Assembly (NCBI RefSeq): GCF_900089585.1
Contig: NZ_FLRH01000004.1
Location: 365,001-429,000, forward strand
From: Micromonospora sediminicola
GTDB lineage: Bacteria > Actinomycetota > Actinomycetes > Mycobacteriales > Micromonosporaceae
Reading direction: 5' to 3'
Length of the DNA stretch: 64,000 nucleotides
Shown here: piece by piece, positions 59,129 to 64,000 of the stretch
Layout of the letters: each line of letters opens with the position of its first letter
How positions within the stretch are numbered: the stretch's first letter is position 1
Made by a program: the position numbers and the translations under genes
Notes under the pieces: generated by a model
Databases searched by the model: none
What the model was told of the DNA's origin: nothing
What the model saw: only the letters and a program-made list of their open reading frames with translations

Positions 59129-59998
59129 GTGAGCGGGGAGTACACGCAGGAGTACGTGGACGTCGACGGGGCGCGCCTCGGCGTGCAGATCTACCCGGAG
59201 CCGGCCGGGCCGCCCGGCGCGCCGGTGGTGCTGATCTGGCCGGCCATGGGTGTGCGGGCCCGCTACTACCGGCCGTTCGTCACCGCGCTGCGCGACGCCG
59301 GGCTCGCCGTGGTCGTGGCCGACCTGCGCGGCACCGGGGAGAGCACCCCCGCCCCCGCCCGCACCTGCCGGTACGGCTACGCCGACCTGGCCACCGACGT
59401 CGGCGCGGTACTCGACGCGCTCAAGCCCCGACTGGACGGCCGCACCCGGCTGCTGCTCGGGCACTCGCTGGGCGGTCAGGTCGCCGTGCTGCACCAGGCG
59501 CTGCACGACGCCGACCGGGTGGACGGGCTGGCCCTGGTCGCGGTGGGCATCCCGTGGTGGCGCCGGTATCCGGGGCTGCGCGGCTGGGGCGTGCTGCCGT
59601 ACACCCAGGGCATCGCGGCGGCGGCCCGACTGCTCGGCGTCTGGCCCGGCTGGGGGTTCGGCGGCCGGCAGGCGCGCGGCGTGATCCGGGACTGGGCGCA
59701 CACCGCCCGCACCGGCCGGTTCCCGGCGCTGGACGGCGTCGACACGGAGGCCGCCGTGCGACGGATCCGCACCCCGGTGCTCGCGATCAGCGTCGACGAC
59801 GACCAGTACACGCCGCACGAGACGCTGGACCACCTCTGCGGCAAGCTGGCCGCCGCGCCGGTGACCCGGCACCGCTACACGGTCGCCGAGGCCGGCGCGG
59901 CGCTGGACCACTTCACCTGGGTTCGTGCCGCCACGCCGCTGGCCGGCCGGGTCGCCGCCTTCGTCGACACGCTGCCGGCCCGCGATTCGCGGGCGTGA
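59129..59998 (+). CDS. Alpha/beta hydrolase
   Basis: 289 residues. VVLIWPAMGVRARYYRPF, DLRGTGEST, the nucleophile elbow LLLGHSLGGQVAVL, then ISVDDDQYTP (acid) and ALDHFTWV with the likely catalytic His. PWWRRYPGLRGWGVLPYTQ is a cap-like insert typical of a group of actinobacterial hydrolases annotated only as alpha/beta fold. Substrate unknown. Starts 23 bases after the heptose operon with its own leaderless-type promoter. Confidence 0.84.
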   Translation: MSGEYTQEYVDVDGARLGVQIYPEPAGPPGAPVVLIWPAMGVRARYYRPFVTALRDAGLAVVVADLRGTGESTPAPARTCRYGYADLATDVGAVLDALKPRLDGRTRLLLGHSLGGQVAVLHQALHDADRVDGLALVAVGIPWWRRYPGLRGWGVLPYTQGIAAAARLLGVWPGWGFGGRQARGVIRDWAHTARTGRFPALDGVDTEAAVRRIRTPVLAISVDDDQYTPHETLDHLCGKLAAAPVTRHRYTVAEAGAALDHFTWVRAATPLAGRVAAFVDTLPARDSRA

Positions 59999-60051
59999 GC
60001 ACGCCGAGGACGGGTATGCCGCACCGCCCGAACACGGCGGAGGGGGATCTG

Positions 60052-60672
60052 ATGTCCGAACGGCACACCACGCTGCGCTCGATGCACGACCTGGGCCTGG
60101 CGGCATGGTTCGGGGGCTCCCTGATGGGAGCGCTCGGCGTCAACGGCGCGGCGGCACGAATCGACGACTCGACCCAGCGGTTGCCGGTGGCCTCGGCCGG
60201 GTGGGCCCGCTGGACGCCGGTGAACGCGGCGGCGATCGGCGCGCACCTGGCCGGCGCGGTCGGCGAACTGGTCACCGAGAGCCCGCGGATGGCCCGACAG
60301 GCGGGGGTGGGAAAGGCCAGCGCGGTGAAGACCGGGCTGACCGTCGCCGCGCTGGCGGTGACCGGCTACAGCCGGCTGGTCGGCATGAAGCTGGAGAAGG
60401 CGGGCGGGCCGCCCGTCATGGGGACCACCGAGCCGCACCACCACACCCCGGCGAACGTCGCGGCCAACCAGCGGCAGATGAAGATGCTCCAGTGGGCGAT
60501 CCCGGCGCTGACCGGCGCGCTGGTCGTGGTGACGGCGTACATGAGCGAGCAGCAGAAGCCGGGGCAGGTGTTCCGCGGCATGCTCAACCGGGCCGGCGGG
60601 ATGCCGAAGAACCTCGGCAAGATGGCCGCCATGGGCGCGGCCGGGCGTTCCCTGGTCGGCGCGGCTCGCTGA
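60052..60672 (+). CDS. Hypothetical membrane protein
   Basis: 206 residues from the ATG at 60052 (GAGGGGGAT upstream). Hydrophobic stretches around 15-35 (LGLAAWFGGSLMGALGVNGAA), 58-75, 92-110 (GLTVAALAVTGYSRLVG) and 155-172 (AIPALTGALVVVTAYMS) predict about four membrane segments; EKAGGPPVMGTTEPHHHTP is a loop with three His. No family recognised. A strong hairpin follows, so it is probably a single-gene transcript. Confidence 0.75.
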   Translation: MSERHTTLRSMHDLGLAAWFGGSLMGALGVNGAAARIDDSTQRLPVASAGWARWTPVNAAAIGAHLAGAVGELVTESPRMARQAGVGKASAVKTGLTVAALAVTGYSRLVGMKLEKAGGPPVMGTTEPHHHTPANVAANQRQMKMLQWAIPALTGALVVVTAYMSEQQKPGQVFRGMLNRAGGMPKNLGKMAAMGAAGRSLVGAAR

Positions 60673-60674
60673 CC

Positions 60675-60722
60675 ACCGCGCGGCCGGCGACCCACGTCGG
60701 GGCGGGCCGCCGGCCGCGCGGT
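60675..60722 (+). terminator. Terminator hairpin
   Basis: Perfect 15-bp arms 60675-60689 (ACCGCGCGGCCGGCG) and 60708-60722 with an 18-base loop, directly after the membrane protein gene. Confidence 0.8.
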
Positions 60723-60789
60723 GCGGGCCCCTACCCGACGTGTGCCGGACGACCGGCGCCGGGCGATCCAGGCAGGGTGAGGTGAGACC

Positions 60790-61167
60790 ATGACGAACAG
60801 GGACGCCCCGGGCGAGGGGCGCGGGCCGGAGTCGGCCGCGCCGTGGGGCACCACCGACGGCTTCGACGCCGACCCGCCGTGGGGCGCGGGTGACCGCGAC
60901 CCGATGGACGAGGGCAGTGAGGAGACCGCCGTACCCGAGGGCCGGCGCGGTGAGCGTCGCGCGGCCGGAGCCGGACCGGGCGGCCCGAAGGCGGGCCGGC
61001 ACGGGTTCGGACCGGTCGAACCGACCCGGACGACCGAGGCGGGGCCGGGCGCGCCGCCCGATCCGGCCCCGTCGCGACGGACGTTCCCGGACGACCGGGC
61101 GGACGGCGACCTCGGCGACAACGCGCTGGAGGAGGCGACCGGGATGCGCCCGGAGACCCGCCCCTGA
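60790..61167 (+). CDS. Small disordered hypothetical protein
   Basis: 125 residues rich in Gly, Pro, Asp, Glu and Arg with no hydrophobic core, probably disordered. GAGGTGAG precedes the ATG at good spacing. LGDNALEEATGMRPETRP near the end is the only part that looks ordered. No family recognised; a real gene is plausible from the ribosome site and from codon bias. Confidence 0.55.
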   Translation: MTNRDAPGEGRGPESAAPWGTTDGFDADPPWGAGDRDPMDEGSEETAVPEGRRGERRAAGAGPGGPKAGRHGFGPVEPTRTTEAGPGAPPDPAPSRRTFPDDRADGDLGDNALEEATGMRPETRP

Positions 61168-61176
61168 GCGTGACCG

Positions 61177-61362
61177 TCAGGAGCCGGTGCCGTCCTCACC
61201 CGGCCGGCCCGGCGCCGACGGCTCGTTGTCCGGCACCGGCGGGTCGGCCACCCGGTGCCCGGTGTCGTCCACCAGGTCCGGCGCCATGCTGCCGCCGTGC
61301 GCCTCCTCGGCCTCCCGGGTCGCCCGGGGGTCCCGGCCGGCCTCGTCGCGTCGTTCCTCCAC
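61177..61362 (-). CDS. Small hypothetical hydrophilic protein
   Basis: 61 residues, strongly charged (MEERRDEAGRDPRATREAEE) with a Pro-rich end. GTG start with GAGGGG ahead. It resembles the short acidic proteins often found in actinomycete genomes; function unknown. Its stop lies ten bases from that of the preceding rightward gene. Confidence 0.5.
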   Translation of the reverse strand: MEERRDEAGRDPRATREAEEAHGGSMAPDLVDDTGHRVADPPVPDNEPSAPGRPGEDGTGS

Positions 61363-61426
61363 GTGTCCCCCTCGCGTTCGTTCGTCGGCGACAGCGGCGG
61401 TACCCGGGGTCGGGGTGGGGAAACCT

Positions 61427-62317
61427 TCAGGCCCGCGCCGTGGCGGGGGCGACGTCGAGCAGGGCGGCGAGGCGGGCGGCGTCCCGTTGGGCCTGGTCGC
61501 CGCAGCAGTTGTTCATCAGCACGTGCAGCTCGGCGCTCTGGTCGGCCAGCTCGCGCAGCAGCACCGACCAGTGCCGCAGCTCCCGCTCGCCGTAGGCGTA
61601 ACGGAACCGGTCCTGCTTGTCGCCGCTCTCCCAGGCGGTGCTGTGCCCGTGGAAGCGGATCACGGCCAGGTCGGTGGTGGCGACGAGGATCGGTGGCACC
61701 GAGGAGGCGTGCCCCTGCGGCATGTCCACACAGGCGTACCCGAGCCCGTTCTCGCGCAGGAACGTCACGGTGTCCACCACGGCGTCCTCGCTGAACCACG
61801 AGGAGTGTCGCAGCTCGACGGTGACCGGCCAGGGCCGGCACCGCCGCGCCGCGGCCAGGATCCGCCGCCGGGCCGCCTCGCCCCGGGCCAGCCAGGGCGG
61901 GAACTGCAACAGCACCGCGCCGAGCCGGTCGGCCGCCGCGAGCGGCGCCAGCGCCGCGTGGAACCGGTCCCACAGCTCGTCGTACGCCCCGGCGGGCAGG
62001 TCACGCCAGCGGACCCGGCTCGGCCCGCCGGCCGGCCGCAGATCCCGGGGCAGCGCGTCGACCGGGGTGTGGTGGCCGGTGAAGAGCCGGAACGCCTTGA
62101 CGTCGAAGGTGAACCCGGGTGGGGTGGCGGCGGCCCACGCCGCGGTCGTCTCCGGGGCCGGCACCGCGTAGTACGAGGTGTCCACCTCGACCAGACCGAA
62201 GTGCTCCGCGTACCAGCCCAGCCGGCCGGCCGGCGTGTTGACCCCGCGCGGGTACCAGCCGGAGCGGACCAGCATCTGGTCGGCCCACGAGGACGTGCCC
62301 ACCTTGATGACACCCAT
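61427..62317 (-). CDS. DUF72 family protein
   Basis: 296 residues from the ATG at 62317. IKVGTSSWADQ at the start, YYAVPAPETTAAWAAATPPGFTFDVKAFRLFTGH, LGAVLLQFPPWL, VTVELRHSSWF, and RFHGHSTAW with YRFAY-type spacing are DUF72 (YecE-like, TIM-barrel) landmarks. LMNNCCGDQAQRDAARL closes the fold. Function unknown in the family. The frame is open upstream through a region antisense to the DinB gene and is not used. No ribosome site is visible. Confidence 0.88.
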   Translation of the reverse strand: MGVIKVGTSSWADQMLVRSGWYPRGVNTPAGRLGWYAEHFGLVEVDTSYYAVPAPETTAAWAAATPPGFTFDVKAFRLFTGHHTPVDALPRDLRPAGGPSRVRWRDLPAGAYDELWDRFHAALAPLAAADRLGAVLLQFPPWLARGEAARRRILAAARRCRPWPVTVELRHSSWFSEDAVVDTVTFLRENGLGYACVDMPQGHASSVPPILVATTDLAVIRFHGHSTAWESGDKQDRFRYAYGERELRHWSVLLRELADQSAELHVLMNNCCGDQAQRDAARLAALLDVAPATARA

Positions 62318-62437
62318 GTCATTCAGTTCACCGCCACCCGGACGGATCGGCAACCGGAGGCTCCGGTGTGGAGCCTCGGAACTGTCGGTGCGGGGTCGTA
62401 CGGTGACGTCGGGTCGTCGATCGGAAGGGCGGGCGGC

Positions 62438-62944
62438 ATGGACGTCAGCGACGAGGTTCTCACCGGGGAGCGGGCGGATCTGCTCGCCGCCCTGCGCCGG
62501 CACCGCGGTTTCCTGCGGCAGACGGTGGCCGGGCTCGACGACGAGCAGGCGGCGCGCCGGAGCACGGTCAGCGCGCTGTGCCTCGGCGGGATCGTCAAGC
62601 ACGTGGCGATCACGGAGCGGATGTGGGCCCGCTTCGCGGTGGGCGGGGCCGAGGCCATGAGCAGCGAGCCGGTCGACTGGGCCGGCCAGTTCCGGATGGA
62701 TCCGACCGACACGCTGGCCGGGCTGCTCGCCGAGTTCGACCGGGTGGCCGCCGGGACCGACGCCCTGGTCGCCACGCTCGACCTGGACGCGGCGCACGCC
62801 CTGCCCGACCAGCCGTGGTTCGAGCGCGGCGCCGCGTGGACGGTGCGCCGGGTGCTGCTGCACCTGGTCGCCGAGATCGCCCAGCACGCGGGCCACGCCG
62901 ACATCATCCGGGAGTCCATCGACGGGGCGAAGACGATGGGTTGA
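62438..62944 (+). CDS. DinB/DUF664 family protein
   Basis: 168 residues. A four-helix DinB-like fold: ERADLLAALRRHRGFLRQTVAGLDDEQAARRST, GGIVKHVAITERMW with a metal-binding His, and RRVLLHLVAEIAQHAGHADIIRE with two further His in the usual places. Members include mycothiol- or bacillithiol-dependent enzymes and proteins of unknown role. GGAAGGGCGGG precedes the ATG. Divergent from the DUF72 gene. Confidence 0.87.
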   Translation: MDVSDEVLTGERADLLAALRRHRGFLRQTVAGLDDEQAARRSTVSALCLGGIVKHVAITERMWARFAVGGAEAMSSEPVDWAGQFRMDPTDTLAGLLAEFDRVAAGTDALVATLDLDAAHALPDQPWFERGAAWTVRRVLLHLVAEIAQHAGHADIIRESIDGAKTMG

Positions 62945-63025
62945 CCGCCGACGTGACCCACCTCACCGTCGTGGCACGGGCGATCGTGTGACACCGGGCC
63001 AGGTGGCGGCGCTGAGGGTCACGAG

Positions 63026-63880
63026 ATGGACGCACCCCGCCTGGACCAGGAAACCGTCGAGCGGCTGCTCGTCGGTTCCGCCGACGGGCCGCTGGCGCTG
63101 ACCCGTCTGCTCGACGCCGTCCGGGTCCCGCCCGGCACCGGCGAGGTCAGCGGTGAGACCGCCGCGGTCGCCGCGTTCCGGGAGGCGCGGGCCGGCGCGG
63201 TCGTGGCGGCCCGACCAGCCGACCGGCAGCCGATCGGCGTACCGCGCGCGGCCCGGCCGACCGGCGGGTCCCGGCCGGGCGACCGGTGGCGGGCGGCCCC
63301 CCGGGGCGACACCGGGCGCCGGCCCGCACGACGGTTCGCCGGGTTGCTCGGCGGCAAGCTCGCGGTCGCCGCCGTGCTCGCGTCCCTCGGCGGCGGCGTG
63401 GCACTGGCCGCCGCCACCGGGAGCCTGCCCGGGCCCGCCGGCGACCGGACGCCGGCGGGCGACGCCTCCGGCGGCAGCCGGCCCGTCGCCGGACCGCTCC
63501 CGACGACGAGCCCGGGCGACCGGACCGGCGAGCCGACGCCCTCGGCGGCCGACCCGCTCGCGTCGGCCCGGCTCTGCACCGCCTACCACCGGCTGGCGGA
63601 GCCGGAGCGCGAGCGCGCCCTGGACACCCCGGCGTTCGCCGGCCTGGTCGCCGCCGCCGGCGGCCCCCGCCGGGTGCCCGGCTACTGCGCCGACCTGCTC
63701 CCCGGGGCGGCCGGTCCCGACGAATCCCGCCCGCCCGTCGGCCCCGGACCACCGGGTCCCGCGGGCTCCGGGCCCCCGGGACCGGACGGCTCGGGCCCGC
63801 CGCCGCAGCCGACCACCGCTGGCGGCTCCGGCCGCCCGCTCGGCCCGGCCGGCCCGCCGACCGGCCGACGCCCGGGCTGA
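63026..63880 (+). CDS. Hypothetical single-pass membrane protein
   Basis: 284 residues. The N-terminal 100 residues are cytoplasmic in character (LVGSADGPLALTRLLDAVRVPPGTGEVSGE resembles the start of actinobacterial anti-sigma-like or sigma-linked proteins). One membrane segment at about 118-136 (KLAVAAVLASLGGGVALAA) is followed by a Pro/Ser/Gly-rich outer region with a small Cys-containing unit (ARLCTAYHRLAEPER; VPGYCADLLPG) and a Pro-Gly tail. Proteins of this plan often follow an ECF sigma factor gene, but none is seen here. Function unknown. Confidence 0.65.
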   Translation: MDAPRLDQETVERLLVGSADGPLALTRLLDAVRVPPGTGEVSGETAAVAAFREARAGAVVAARPADRQPIGVPRAARPTGGSRPGDRWRAAPRGDTGRRPARRFAGLLGGKLAVAAVLASLGGGVALAAATGSLPGPAGDRTPAGDASGGSRPVAGPLPTTSPGDRTGEPTPSAADPLASARLCTAYHRLAEPERERALDTPAFAGLVAAAGGPRRVPGYCADLLPGAAGPDESRPPVGPGPPGPAGSGPPGPDGSGPPPQPTTAGGSGRPLGPAGPPTGRRPG

Positions 63881-63891
63881 CGACCGGCTGC

Positions 63892-63903
63892 TAACGTGCC
63901 CCG
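63892..63903 (+). promoter_or_regulatory. -10 box TAACGT with six-base gap to a leaderless GTG
   Basis: TAACGT (63892-63897) and six bases precede the GTG at 63904. Confidence 0.5.
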
Positions 63904-64000
63904 GTGACCCCCCGGCGTCGCCGACTGGCGATCCTCCTGCGCCTGGCCGTGGTGCTCGGCGTGGTGGCCGGCATCGTGCTGACCGCGCTCGGCCCGGCCA
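63904..64000 (+). CDS. Partial gene, N-terminal membrane segment or signal peptide
   Basis: The first 32 codons are visible, running off the window. They encode a basic start (TPRRRRLAILL) and a hydrophobic stretch (LAVVLGVVAGIVLTALG), a signal peptide or membrane anchor. The start is supported by the leaderless-type promoter. No function can be assigned. Confidence 0.5.
   Translation, partial: MTPRRRRLAILLRLAVVLGVVAGIVLTALGPA

Overview
The window is very GC-rich DNA with actinomycete character: GTG starts are common, -10 boxes are TANNNT, several genes appear leaderless, operons use 1-4 base stop/start overlaps, and there is a c-di-AMP riboswitch of the actinobacterial cell-wall-hydrolase type. 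Gene content fits a Micromonospora-like member of the Micromonosporaceae; this is an inference from style, not a database match.

Layout. (1) 1-2333: the 3' part of a sensor kinase, its response regulator, and a DUF952 gene. (2) 2402-28041: a large cell-surface glycopolymer locus. It has four enzymes resembling the WbpA/WbpB/WbpE/WbpD route to a UDP-diacetamido-uronic acid (4954-6237, 19974-20999, 20996-22102, 2402-2944). It also has a cytidylyltransferase-SDR fusion of the Acs1/Bcs1 (CDP-ribitol) type, two membrane-anchored CDP-polyol phosphotransferase-like proteins at opposite ends, a TagG/TagH-like ABC exporter under an apparent divergent TetR switch, two GT-C membrane glycosyltransferases and six soluble glycosyltransferases, including a duplicated GT4 pair. 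Together they suggest a wall polymer of polyol-phosphate and/or acidic amino-sugar type, exported by an ABC transporter. (3) 28087-33874: a DHFR-like reductase, an alpha/beta hydrolase, a striking array of 73-bp units each carrying 17-bp inverted arms, a secreted lysozyme-like protein, and a C39-like peptidase behind a c-di-AMP riboswitch. (4) 33955-38731: an acyltransferase divergent from a polysaccharide pyruvyltransferase (possible polymer decoration), an AlkB-like dioxygenase and an NCS2 permease. (5) 38732-43819: a non-coding patch with a 19-bp tandem repeat and an isolated 20-bp palindrome, then a topoisomerase IV-type subunit pair. (6) 43984-48523: methyltransferases, a secreted SGNH hydrolase, and an NsrR/flavohemoglobin nitric-oxide module with a candidate operator. 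(7) 48724-59106: a tightly coupled nine-gene operon holding GmhA, HldE and a GmhB-GT9 fusion, a carbamoyltransferase, an SDR and four more glycosyltransferases. It looks like an ADP-heptose glycoside pathway in a Gram-positive. Three sub-gene patches in it have clearly different codon use. (8) 59129-64000: small hydrolase, DUF72, DinB and hypothetical genes; the last gene is cut by the window end.

The most novel-looking items are the carbamoyl-heptose operon with its mosaic codon patches, the split amino-uronate plus ribitol-phosphate polymer locus, and the 73-bp inverted-repeat array.
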